Source of the DNA: Utricularia gibba
Lineage: Eukaryota > Streptophyta > Magnoliopsida > Lamiales > Lentibulariaceae
Direction: 5' to 3'
Assembly (NCBI GenBank): GCA_002189035.1
Contig: NEEC01000024.1
Coordinates: 496,001-560,000, forward strand
DNA: 64,000 nucleotides
Made by a program: the position numbers and the translations under genes. The notes below the pieces were generated by a model. That model ran no database searches. It had not been told where the DNA came from and worked only from the letters and a program-made list of their open reading frames with translations. Positions 11,377 to 21,809 of the stretch are shown one piece after another (within the stretch, counting starts at the first letter, position 1; every line of letters begins with the position of its first letter).

Positions 11377-12880
11377 TGTTGGGTTTCTCGTAGACATCGT
11401 ATGTCTCAAAAGCAGCGGAATTTTAAAAATTTTGAGAAACCCCCAACGCAGATCTTGGAATACGGTATACATCAGACATATGGATGTTCAAAGTACCTTT
11501 CAGATGACTCCGTTGTTCACCAACCGCCAATAGCAGACGGCCTCTATGGTATCCACAGGTGGAGCACTCCGTCGATAACCTTCTCAAGGCTCTTGAATGT
11601 TGGTCGAATTCCTCAAGTGCTAGTCGAGAAAAACGCCTCCTTGTGGATTAGTCTCTGAGAGCACGAAGACCTTTGGACCAGATCTCAAGATCTAAATCTT
11701 TTTGATAGATATATGGTAACATATCAAATCATATCTCCGTAAAGATCTTATCTTGTGGAGATATGTATATGTTCCAAATCTTATCTATATATGATCTTTT
11801 ATTTTGAGTTTAATCAATATTAATCTCAAAATAACTCTCAATTTAATTTATGCACTTTACCAATTACATCTCATGTAATTGTGTCATTCTATTTTATATC
11901 GTTGAGTGACTCCACTATTGTGTGTGACCCTATAGGCTTCTTCAATCAAGGCCGTAATAATGGATTTATTAATTAACTCTTAATTAATAAAATCCATCAT
12001 TATCGATCAAAAGTGATGTCTAGCAACATATCATGATCCCCAAGATGTAAGAACAATCAGGTGAACTGATTGAGCCTTTCCATGACCAGCCATCATGCAA
12101 TGAACACCTTTCATCATACTTATATCTCATTCGGTACCAGAACATGGGTGTGTGTCTTTCTGATTTATCGAAATTATAATTGCATTCAAGCACTAACACT
12201 CAATGACCTACACAAACAATTCGAGTGTCATTACCCTGGGCCCAGGACTTACTGTTAGGCTTTGATGAAATTACTTGAGATATGATCTCATTGCTAACAT
12301 GAGTGATGAATCCTTTATTGATCAATCAACTATCTCCAACCTTAGGAAGTCACATCCCTACTCATCCATACTAGGCAAGCCATGGTTAGGCTCCCATTAG
12401 TAATGAGCGAAAATGTGAGCTTAAGATTAAGATAACTTTGTTGACCTCAAGTCTAAGCTTAATTGCACGGCTGTCATATTCGAGATCTTGCTACTGACAC
12501 TTGGTTAGCTTCCCATAGTAGCATCTCGAAGATGAGTCATCCGGTGAATTGATTCTCTAATCGACACCCACACATAGGTTCTAGTAATCTCATTACATCA
12601 ATTGTGAGAACCATTGGCTAAACAATTTAGGGAACTCAATATGTGCCAGCTTATCCGTATTTGTGATATCCTCATTTCACAAATAGTCTAGCTAGGGAGT
12701 TTTTTAACTTGATCATGAGTGCTTGAAGAATCTCACATTATGATCTCATCATATTTTGTATTGCACATAGATCAAGTAGAGGATTTTATCAATGATATAA
12801 ATTTGATCACAATTCAAAGTAAATATCAAAAGATAAGATTTGCCAATGAGTTTATTGTCTCTAGAACACATATACTAACA
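11377..12880 (-). repeat. Cop LTR (copy c), 3' LTR of the minus-strand element
   Basis: Reverse complement of the LTR at 884-2387, with the same length and no difference found in the stretches I compared. In window orientation it starts TGTTGGGTTTCTCG and ends ATACTAACA, followed by the polypurine tract (ATCTCCCACTT). It interrupts gypsy-gag-derived sequence on its left. Confidence 0.95.
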
Positions 12881-13047
12881 ATCTCCCACTTGTACTAGAG
12901 CCAATCAAACATGTATCTTATACCAATGGACTCTATGTACTCCATGGACGTCCTAGTTCCATTGTGAATGAGCAGTCTTGCTTAGAACTTTTCTAAGTGA
13001 CTGCACCTCCATTTAGGGTGAATATGTATATTGATTGAGACGTCAAG

Positions 13048-14383
13048 TCAAATGAGATTGGAAACATATTCTCCCATTTCGAGATCTTGACCACCATAAA
13101 TAAGGAACATGTCTTTAGTCCTTCTTAAGTACTTAAGAATGCTCTTGAGTGCAGTCCAATGATCCATTCTAGAGTTCAACTGATATCTGCTTGCAACACT
13201 TAAAGCATATGACACATCTGGTCTAGTACACAGCGTGGTATACATTGTTGACCTAATAGGAGAAGCATGTGGAATTCGAGCCATATAATCCCTATCTTCT
13301 TCTATTTTGGGGCACATCACTTTTGAAAGTGCCTTGTGTGTCATGGCCAATAAACCTCTTTTGGAATCAACCATGTTAAACCTCTTTAACACTTTATCGA
13401 TGTAGGTTGATTGTGATAATCCAATCGATCTCCTTGATCTATCTCTATAGATCTTTATGCCCAATATATAAGCCGCATCTCCAAGATCTTTCATTGAAAA
13501 GCTCTTGGATAACCAGATTTTTACCGATTGCATTGTTGCAACATCATTTCCCATTACTAATATGTCATCCACATATAGTATGAGAAATACGATTGCCAAG
13601 CCATCTACCTTCTTGTATACACAAGGTTCATCTTCCTTTTGAGAGAAACCAAACTCTTTGATTGTCTCATCAAATTTGATGTTCCAACTTCTTGAAGCTT
13701 GCTTTAGCCCATAGATGGATTTGTTCAGTTTACACACTTTACTACGATCTTGTGTAAAACCTTCAGGTTGTGTCATGCACACTTCCTCTCATATCCATCT
13801 GCCACATCTCATAATCAAAATGAGCAGCAATGGCAAGCAAAAATCGAATGGACTTCAGCATAGCCATAGGCAACAAGGTTACATCAGAATCAACACCTTG
13901 TTTCTGACGATATCCTTTTGCCACAAGTTGTGCCTTACTGGTAGATGTATTTTCATCCATGTCAGTTTTCCTTTTGAATACCCATTTGCATCCAATAGGA
14001 TTTACTCCCTCTGGAGCATTGACCAATGTCCAAACATTATTCTCATACATGGAATCCATTTCTGCCCTCATGGCAACAAGCCATTTACTTGACTCAGCAC
14101 TATTGATTGCTTCGTCATAAGTCCGAGGTTCCTCATCTAATATGAGGTCTCCTATGCCTTCGGCATCAACAATGAAACCATATCTCACAATAGGGTTACG
14201 TTTTCGGACTGATCTTCTGGCAGAAAACGTGCTTGGTACATTTGGCAAGTCAGATTGCTCAGGTTGATTGCTCACTGGTACATTACAAGCTTCTGGGACA
14301 CAATTTCGAGATGGTGAGCCTAGATTACCTTTTGAGTCACCCACTGGCGTCTCTATAGGTGTCACTGGCTCGTTCTCAAACAT
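13048..14383 (-). pseudogene. Copia reverse transcriptase region, frameshifted, no RNase H
   Basis: Two overlapping minus-strand frames cover this region. The first (14383-13763) has a low-complexity linker, then the RT start: YDEAINSAESSKWLVAMRAE, NVWTLVNAPEGVNPIGCKWV, FKRKTDMDENTSTSKAQLVA and KSIRFLLAIAAHFDYEMWQM. The second (13782-13048) runs from MTQPEGF through SIYGLKQASRSW and LYVDDILVM. Copia RT normally reads QMDVKTAFLNG..EE at the join. Here MD is followed at once by the frame of EEVCMTQPEG, so roughly 30 bp of motif A was lost with a frameshift. RNase H is absent, as in the copy at 1-716. Confidence 0.92.
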
Positions 14384-14386
14384 CTC

Positions 14387-15310
14387 CTAAAGTTCAAAAC
14401 GACTCCCACTTGCTTCTTTGAGGAGAAACTCTTTCTCCAAAAAGACAGCATTCCTCGAGATGAAAACCTTTCCCTCTTGAGGATTATAGAAGTAGTATCC
14501 CATGGTTTCTTGTGGATATCCCAGAAAGAGACACTTGTCAGATTTGTTCTCCAACTTATCTGACTTCAACCTTCTTACATAAGCAGGGCATTCCCAAGCT
14601 TTGAGGTAGGAGAAACTCGGTTTTCTACCAGTCCAAATCTCATAAGGAGTGGTTTCAATCGATTTCGATGGGGCTTTGTTCAAAACATGAGCCACTGCCT
14701 CTAAAGCATATCCCCACATGGACTTTGGTAGTTCCGAAAAACTCATCATGGATCGAACCATGTCAAGCAAAGTTCGATTTCTCCTCTCAGAAACACCATT
14801 GTGCTCAAGTGTATCAGGAGGAGTTCTTTCTGAGACAATACCATTGTCCTTCAGATGATTCTTGAATTCATTACTCAAGTATTCGCCACCACGATCTGAT
14901 CGAAGTTTCTTGATGGAACACTCAAGCTGGTTCTCGACCTCCATCCGAAACTCTTTGAACTTTTCAAAGGCTTCAGATTTTCGTTTCATCAAGTAGATGC
15001 GTCCATATCTTGAATGGTCATCTGTAAAAGTGATGAAATACGAGAAACCCCCTCTAGTAGTGATGCTCATTGGACCGCATACATCAGAATGTATTAAATC
15101 CAATAAGTTTTCAGCTCTTGCTCCTTTTCCTAGAAAAGGTTGCTTTGTCATTTTTCCCAATAAACAAGATTCGCATGTTTCATAAGATTCAAAATCTTCT
15201 GAGTCCAAATATCCCAATCGATATAAGTACTCAACACGCTTCTTGTTTATATGGCCTAAACGAAAATGTTAGAGGTAAGAATTCAAGATGTTGTCAATCC
15301 TTGTCCTTTT
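14387..15310 (-). pseudogene. Copia integrase with pre-integrase zinc region
   Basis: Minus-strand frame. The GAG-pre-integrase HHCC module reads HFRLGHINKKRVEYL...CESCLLGKMTK and is broken by a stop just before HFRLGH. The catalytic core follows: first Asp in LLDLIHSDVCGPM, second in KKLRSDRGGEYL, Glu in NGVSERRNRTLLDMVRSMM, so the D,D(35)E triad is present. The C-terminal part contains KAWECPAYVRRLKSDKLENK and SDKCLFLGYPQETMGYYFYN. The frame stops at 14387 before RT. Enzymatic residues look intact, but the polyprotein cannot be made whole. Confidence 0.93.
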
Positions 15311-15400
15311 TATGCACATGTTAATTTGTTCTGAATCATGCTGATCCAAAACATATATTCCGTTTACTATTGTAGCAGTACCATAATGCACACTCCCTCT

Positions 15401-16549
15401 TCATATGGAACAACAATTGTTCTTTATATAAAACTCAAAAGCAATCTTGTCCAAACAAGAAATAGAGACGATGTTCTTAGACAATGAGGGAACACAATAA
15501 ACAGAATCTAATTCAAGAGATAATCCAGAAGGTAGGGCGATGTGGCAAGTCCCAACTGCCATGGCAGCAACTCGTGCACCATTCCCAACTCGTAGGTCAA
15601 CATCGCCTTTCTTCAAGATTCTACTACTCATTAGGTCCTGCATGTTAGTGCAAATGTGAGCACCACAACCAGAATCTAACACCCAAGAACCATTCTTGAT
15701 AGTAGTATTAATCTCAATCATGTGTATACCTGAAGCTGAATTCTCATTCTGCTTCTTGCCCTTGATTGACTCTAGATAGGCTTTGCAGTTTCTCTTCCAA
15801 TGACCAGATTTCCCACAATGAAAGCATTCACCCTTAGCCGGTTTTTCAACAGGCTTCTTCTTCTTGATCTCACTTTTAGCTTTGAGTTTCTTGTCTTGAC
15901 TCTTCTTCTTGGAAACCTTTTTCCTTGAAGAGACAAGCATGACATTCTTTTGTTCCTTTATGATAGTTGTCTCAACAGACTTGAGTAACTGAATCAATTC
16001 AAGAACAGTTTGATCCATCTTGTTCATCTGATAGTTCATCACAAATTGTGAGTAGCTATCAGGTAGTGAGGTAAGGATTAAGTCAATACTCAAGTCCTTA
16101 TCCAACACAAAAACAAGAGTGGACAACTTCTCAATGTAACTCAACATCAATGTCGCATGATCAGCAGCAGAACTTCCTTCTGCCAAACGACAATTGAACA
16201 TCTTTGATGTCTTGAACCTTTCAAGTCATGAGTGCTCACCAAATAGATCCTTGAGGTGTGTTATCATCTGTTGGCAAGTCATCGCCTCATGCTGTTTTTG
16301 GAGATCAGGGGCCATCGAAGAAGGCATGATACAGGAGACAAGCTCAGCATCATCTAGATACTTCTGACATGCACGCCAAACATCTTCAGCTGCATTAGCC
16401 CTGGGTTGTGCAGGAACATCTTGCTCAAGGATGTAAGCAATCTTCTCCGCCTTGAGAACAATTCTCAAATTGCGGTGCCAATCAGTAAAATTCGAGCCAA
16501 CCAACTTGTTGGACTCTAGAATGGATCTCAAATTCACGGTGGAAGACAT
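15401..16549 (-). pseudogene. Copia gag, zinc knuckle and protease
   Basis: The start ATG is at 16549-16547 (MSSTVNLRSILESNKL). A UBN2-type gag follows with FTDWHRNLRIVLKAEK and LKDLFGEHS, then a TGA stop at about 16228, then LERFKTSKMFNCRL, MLSYIEKLSTLVFVLDKDL and ILTSLPDSYSQFVMNYQM. A lysine-rich stretch precedes the CCHC knuckle CFHCGKSGHWKRNC. The aspartic protease follows with active site WVLDSGCGAHIC and GNGARVAAMAVGTC. A second stop at 15401 precedes a short stretch leading to integrase. The first stop sits where related proteins have Arg, so CGA to TGA by C-to-T change is plausible. Confidence 0.93.
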
Positions 16550-17585
16550 ATCTTCAACCTGAAGAAGAGAAAGCAAACACATCATGTAGTGTTCCTTAAA
16601 TCACATCTAACTGGTCTTTATTAGATGTGATATACTCCCACTATGTTTTTCGAGATGGCAGCCCCTTACTGACAAAACGAGAAAATCAGATTTTTCTTAG
16701 TGGGATAGTGTCCCATTTCATTCATCTCCACCTTGACTGTAGCCAACAAGTTTTAATGAATGAAACAGGTAGTCATCTCATGCTAATTGTATCTATCATA
16801 CAACCACTGCATCATTGAGTCATCAACTCTTGATGTTAAAACCATTTACCTCAACCTTTCCTCCAATTTTACCAACCTTGGCTTTAATCAACAAGTTGAT
16901 AAAATCAGTTAAGCCAACCCACCATGAATCTAATTCCATAATTCGAACATGTCATGTGTAGTGGAGAGCTTGATGGTAGCCAACAACTATATGCACTAAA
17001 AATGACTCTCGTTCTCCTTATGTTAGTGGAAGGAATAAGCTTAATTATTTAGAAGGGGATTTTTCCATATGCAACTCTTGCATTATGGAAATCAATATCC
17101 TATCAAATAGGCATCTTGACAACCCTTGCCCTTTCATTCATAACGCATCATATCCCTAGATTTTCACACATAAAGCTCGAAAATCCTAATTGACCCTAGA
17201 TGCCTTGGTCACAAATAAATTATCAAACATCATATGCATCAATAACTCACCAATATGATCAACATGATCAAAATTCGTGCAAAGGCCATCATGCCCCATA
17301 ATTACACACATATAAACCATCAACATGCTGTGCATATACACGTAAGATATGATTCTCAAAAGCATCAATCATCAATCAAATTTCGTGCATCCTAGGGCAG
17401 CAAAACAATCCAGCATAATCAAATTTCGTGCATCACATGCTATTATCGTGATCGCTGGCAAGGCAACATATGAGAACATCTCGAAAAATCAGCAAAGATT
17501 CTAATGTGTCACTGGCAAAGCAACATACGAGAACATCTCGTAAAGTCAGCAAAGATTCTAACGTATACACGTATTCCGTAACCTC
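16550..17585 (-). other. Cop leader between primer site and gag
   Basis: About 1 kb of non-coding leader on the minus strand. The part 17178-17585 recurs in diverged form at 30058-30395, again next to a primer site, which confirms it as the element's 5' leader. It holds a direct duplication of a ~60 bp unit (..ACATA.GAGAACATCTCG.AAA.TCAGCAAAGATTCTAA) near 17466-17562. No gene. Confidence 0.75.
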
Positions 17586-17597
17586 GCTCTGATACCA
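17586..17597 (-). promoter_or_regulatory. Primer-binding site of Cop (initiator Met tRNA type)
   Basis: On the minus strand the sequence reads TGGTATCAGAGC, the standard copia primer site complementary to the 3' end of tRNA-iMet. It lies where the 5' LTR should end. A second, diverged example (GCTCCGATACCA on the plus strand) is at 30396-30407. Confidence 0.93.
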
Positions 17598-17600
17598 CTA

Positions 17601-18714
17601 TTGGGTTTGTAAAAGGGGTTTTTTGCAATACAAAAATAAAAGATACAACGCAAGTAATGGACCTTAACTAAGGGTTGCAGTCCCTAGGAAATGGACATCA
17701 TTTCCTCCTTTTATCTATCCTCACCTCGATTTTCACTGATTCCTTCCAATGTTCGTTGCTGGTTATAGGAGTGAGGAATAGCCTACTCTCCTTTACACTC
17801 TATTTGAGAAGGAGGCATAAGAATAGCCTCATGTAATTCCCCTATGACAATTGAGAAGAAAAGAGGATTGCCATCACTTTCCTTCAAAACCGAATTCGGC
17901 ATGTGTGCCCAGCTATTACCAATGACCAGTGGCAAGTACGTGGTCACTACCCATGCACTGTCGCGGTACCTCGGTCACAAACAATTCGCTACTTCCCTCC
18001 AATCGGTAGGGTTGGAGATGTTGCTCTTCACCTTGCTCTTCATCAAAATTCATGAGAAGTGGCCATGAAAGACTGCAACAAGACACGTGGAAGTATGCAA
18101 AATCCGGAATGAATTCAGTAAAGAACCAAGATTGATGCTCAAGACTTGGAAGGAAACTTAATCTACTCCGAGAAACTAAAAGAGTTTAGCTGAAAATGGC
18201 CATGAAAACAAAAAACAAAATGGAAAGTTAAAGTGTTCTTCCTCCCTTGGGGGAGAGGAAGAACCAAAAGTTCTAAGTGCGATAAGTAAGTGTCAAAAGT
18301 ATGAAAAACAAGTGTTCTAGGGTTTTTTTAATTCACTCCTCACGTGCATTAACTTCTTCTACTCCTCTTCCATCATTCTTTGGGTCTTGCGTGCACCAGC
18401 AGCTTTTCCATGCATGCAAGCACCCAATCATTGCTGCAGACTATGATATGCCGTAAGTCAGACGTCCTGACTAGTATCAGTGTTCCGCCCACAATTGACA
18501 CAAGTCGCATACAAGGCACGAAACATCAGTGTCTACCTCCTAACATTTTGGGTGAAAGTGCACGATAAAAGACAACAAAATATGTACAAAATACAAAAAT
18601 AGGAATTTTCTAATAAAATCAAACACTTATAAATATAACTCCTAATTTGGATGACTTAATACTAGATTAACACATAATAATAAAAAATAAACAACTAGAA
18701 AATGACACATAACA
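17601..18714 (-). repeat. GyA LTR, truncated at its 3' end by fusion to Cop
   Basis: Matches the GyA LTRs at 3954 and 52513 (ACAACGCAAGTAATGG, GGTACCTCGGTCA, the GTGCACGATAAAAGAC block, GAAAATGACACATAACA end). On its right is a polypurine tract, so this is the 3' LTR of a minus-strand GyA element extending to about 19930. The left ~100 bp is missing: Cop sequence ..CCACTATT runs straight into GGGTTTGTAAAAGG. Confidence 0.85.
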
Positions 18715-18738
18715 TATTCCCCCAAACTTAAATCATGC
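18715..18738 (-). promoter_or_regulatory. GyA polypurine tract
   Basis: The minus strand reads ATGATTTAAGTTTGGGGGAA then TATG into the LTR, the characteristic Athila-type plus-strand primer. It is preceded by CTTGAGGACAAGC. The same block is at 37433-37467 on the plus strand. A second, similar purine block (TTAAGTTTGGGGAAGGAG, minus) lies about 190 bp upstream at 18905-18925. Confidence 0.8.
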
Positions 18739-19404
18739 TTGTCCTCAAGTATGAAAATCATAGCAATCCACGAAAAAGGGTAGAACTTAAGTGATGAAAA
18801 TGAAAATGAAAAACATATCATGAAGCACGAAAGAAAAATTCAATACAGTTTAACACATAAGTCCTAATGCCCAGAAAATATTAAAAATTAAAAAGAAATA
18901 TAAACTCCTTCCCCAAACTTAATTTTGAGGATGTCCTCATCATCAAATGCAGTAGAGGGTACCTTAGTCATGGGACAGTCTAGAGTGTGAAGCAGTAGCC
19001 ATGAGAGTGTCCAGTTTTGTCGAGAGTGCAGAAACTTGCTCCTAGAGACTCTAAATAGCCAGCAGAAGGGTATGCTTGGTGGGGCTCGATGGTGCGATGC
19101 TGAATGGGATGTTTGTTGGCGCACCGTAGGGGTTCACAATTAATGGGGGCAAGGAAGTGACAGTATGGCATCCACTTGAACAAAAACAACCTTCCCCTCA
19201 ATCTACTTCAGGTAGCTACAAGAAAACAAGTTATTTAAATCTAGGTAATGGAAATGATTATCTACCTCACAGTGTATTTCAGTTGGGTCCAAGTAGGGGA
19301 CTCCAAGGCTCAGTCTTGCCAGAATTTTGTGCGACCACGCTGCTCTTTACCCCTTTGTGTGGGTTGGAATGCTTCATTAACATCTTGTTCTCCGGAGAGG
19401 AACT
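18739..19404 (-). other. GyA 3' internal non-coding region
   Basis: Between the env-like ORF and the polypurine tract of the minus-strand GyA element. ORFs on both strands here (18888-19408) have no recognisable domain. It contains the duplicated purine tract at 18905-18925. Confidence 0.5.
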
Positions 19405-19926
19405 CTAAGCATGGTCCTTCCATAGCGGCATGCTCCATTTCAAAAATCCAGAGATCCACATCCTCATCGATGGTGATCTCTTTAGGGGCATCTTCACCCT
19501 ATACTGTAGAGGGGGGTTAATGAACAATAGGAATTTCCTTTTCCTGACCTTCTTCTCCAACAATTTCTTCTGGTTGTGGGGCAGCGGGCTCTCAGTAGCA
19601 GAAATTGCTGTTGGGGAGTTTGGCACTGAAGGTTCCAATGCGTCAACAGCAACAGCAACAGCAGTAGGGGCTGGGCACCACTCCAAGTACAGCACTGGAG
19701 ACAGAATAGTCAGAGGTGTGGCCTCAACGGAGGCAGATTCTGATGCAATGCCTGGAAATGTCTCATGCTTAATGGCCATAGAGGCTGCTGCTGGGTTACA
19801 AATATAGTGACGTTGGGTTCTTCGAGATGGTCCAGCAGTAGTAGGTTTGTGCTTCCGATTTGCTGCCTTAGCAACATTTGCGCTTCGGGTCATCAGAGAT
19901 GTGGGGTGGCCAATCAAGGTGAGCAA
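19405..19926 (-). CDS. Env-like/third ORF of GyA element (N-terminal part)
   Basis: An open frame of 173 codons lies in the position where Athila-type elements carry an extra ORF after pol. The N-terminus (MLTLIGHPTSLMTRSANVAK) and the motif KPTTAGPSRRTQRHYICNP are shared with the ORF at 29492-29818 (TTTAGPSRRTQHHRTYNP), which follows an integrase on the plus strand. That makes it a genuine conserved retrotransposon ORF rather than a chance frame. The middle is rich in Pro, Ala, Ser and Val. No membrane segment is obvious and no function is known. It is probably a degraded fragment, and there is no evidence of expression. Confidence 0.55.
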   Translation of the reverse strand: MLTLIGHPTSLMTRSANVAKAANRKHKPTTAGPSRRTQRHYICNPAAASMAIKHETFPGIASESASVEATPLTILSPVLYLEWCPAPTAVAVAVDALEPSVPNSPTAISATESPLPHNQKKLLEKKVRKRKFLLFINPPLQYRVKMPLKRSPSMRMWISGFLKWSMPLWKDHA

Positions 19927-19972
19927 GAAATTCGAGAATTTAAAGCGTCGAGAGGAGAAATTGAGGCATGGG

Positions 19973-20290
19973 TGATAAACGAAAAATTATGCAATGTTTT
20001 TAAATGCAAATTTCTCCTATCAAATAAATTTAAAACCAAACACACATTCAAATATAATTCAATTATGAGCATAGTGCTTAGGGTCGAAAACGAAGAGAAG
20101 GTGCTTGCCATGTGATTATTAATGCATGCAATCGGTGTTCCATTGATAGATTTAATCTTGACTAGGACTAAGGCAGAATTACAATGGAATATAATAAAGG
20201 AAAGTAACAAACTTTTGAACTCAGTTTTCCTTGAGATGAAATGGGTGATGCCTTGGTATGTATGCTAAGGAGCAAGTGTAATTATATGGT
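19973..20290 (-). repeat. GyB LTR fragment
   Basis: Starts TGATAAACGAAAAATTA and contains ATCAAATAAATTTA, the GGGTCGAAAACGAAGAG and GTGCTTGCCA blocks of the GyB LTR end (compare 32987-33140). Only the first ~320 bp in this orientation are recognisable. No primer site is adjacent, so it is a truncated remnant. Confidence 0.7.
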
Positions 20291-20299
20291 GAGTATGGT

Positions 20300-20668
20300 T
20301 GTTAAGTGTCATTTAGGTATTAAGTCAAGCAAATTAGGAGTTATATTAATAAGTATTTTATTTTATTAGAAAACTCCTTTTTTTTCTATTTGTACATATT
20401 TTTGTTGTATTTATCATGTACTTTCACTCAAAGTGTAAGGAGGCAGGCTTAGAGTGTTGTAGGAGACCAAACACTGTTATTTCGTAACTTGCATGCAACA
20501 CGGAACAATTGTGGATGGAAGACTAACACTAGTCAAGGCCCATGACATATGATATGTCAGAGTCTGCAATAATGATTGAATGCTTACTTGCACGCATGAG
20601 AAAGTTGGTTGCGCATGCATGACGGAATGAATGATGGAAAGAGAGCAGAGAAAGTGAATGCACATGGA
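20300..20668 (+). repeat. GyA LTR, 5' part only (plus-strand element)
   Basis: Begins TGTTAAGTGTCATTT and follows the reverse complement of the GyA LTR through ATTAGGAGTTATATTAATAA, the GTACTTTCACTCAAAGTGT block and the GCATGCATGACGG region. The LTR 3' end and primer site are missing: at about 20669 the sequence jumps to the element's leader (GTGTTGTATATAATTTTT). Confidence 0.75.
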
Positions 20669-20775
20669 AGTTGTGTATTTTTGTGTTTAGTGTTGTATAT
20701 AATTTTTCTTTTTCTTTTCTTCTTCTCTCTTTCTTCTAGTTTTCTTTTGTTTCTATTTTACTGCTATATTTTTCT

Positions 20776-21804
20776 GTTTTTATGCATTCAGCTCCACCGA
20801 AGGGCCACCGAAGCTTGAGATTATACCGAGAAACCTTGTGTCCCTTAGATTCGGAGATTGAGTGCACATTTCTAGTGAAAAAGTGAGAATTAACTTCCAA
20901 TTCATCTATTGACGAAGAAATGGTCAATCAACCACCCATTGGAGTCCCCATGGTTCACGGAGAATAGGAGCAATAGCATCCTCAAATTTTCCTAGTTTTA
21001 TCGATCATTAATCAATGCCCACCACTTTGACCGACAACTCCATATTATTTTTATGGAGAAGAGGATATATCTATATTTGTACCAGACACTTCCTAAGTTC
21101 ATTGGGAGAGAGAATGATGACCCAAATTGCCAGCTAAGAAAGTTGCACATGGCTTGCATCCATGCACCCAAAAGGTACAACAGATAACCAAGTGAAGCTG
21201 TGGGTCTTCCCTTTCAATTTGTATGAGCGAGCCCTGGAGTGGCTATATGGATTACCACCATCCTCTGTTGCAACCTGGGAGCAAATGATTCAGAAGTTTC
21301 TTGATCGATATGCACCCCCAAGAAGAGCCTCCACTTGAAGAAGAGCTATTACTAGCATTCAACAAAGTAGGAGAGAATTTGCAGAAGTATTACGACTGAT
21401 TCAACTGGATCTGCAACACCTATTACTAGAGAACCGCCACAACCCTGACGTCTGAAGATTGATTGAACAAATGGCCTCAAATTTCTTTCCACTTCTAGTT
21501 GATATGACCACTCATATTGATCACTTGGAGTGATTTCCCATCAAGTAAAAGCAGTGCATGAAGTGGACAATTATGAAGTTTTAGTTAACTTGCTGCCATG
21601 AGTGATACCTTGAAGCTTGACTTCCAATCCCTTCTTCAACAACAAGGTATCTAGGATCTTCAACTTCTTCTCATTCTAATTCTGGACCTATCATATATGA
21701 GATGTCAACAGAACAGGTGAATGCATTCTACTATAACCATGGAGGGACCTACAACTAGGAAAACTATCAAATGCCGAGAAGAGACCACCCTGGTTTTCAC
21801 TGGA
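20776..21804 (+). pseudogene. GyA gag, first part
   Basis: Aligns frame by frame with the open gag at 51212-52453 (minus). Examples are the START region with the leader intron-like end CAG..TCCACCGAAGG, KLWVFPFNLYERALEWLYGL, PPSSVATWEQMIQKFLDRYA and the tail up to TTLVFTGY. A retrotransposon-gag core is clear. No CCHC knuckle is visible, as in the intact copy. Many stops and single-base shifts make it dead. The frame continues at 23194 after the solo GyB LTR. Confidence 0.85.
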
Positions 21805-21809
21805 TACGA

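Larger units (their letters stand above)
11377..17600 (-). mobile_element. Cop (Ty1/copia) retrotransposon, nearly full length, inactive, 5' LTR lost
   Basis: Minus-strand order is primer site (17586-17597), leader, gag, protease, integrase, reverse transcriptase, polypurine tract and 3' LTR. This is the copia order with integrase before RT. Premature stops lie in gag, after protease, in the pre-integrase region and between integrase and RT. A deletion disrupts RT motif A, and RNase H is missing. The 5' LTR is cut to a few bases and fused to a GyA LTR at about 17600. Confidence 0.93.

Noticed and set aside
17460-17562. Direct repeat of about 60 bp that could suggest a repeat array
   Set aside because: Only two units, without spacers, inside the Cop leader. 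There is no CRISPR-like structure anywhere in the window.
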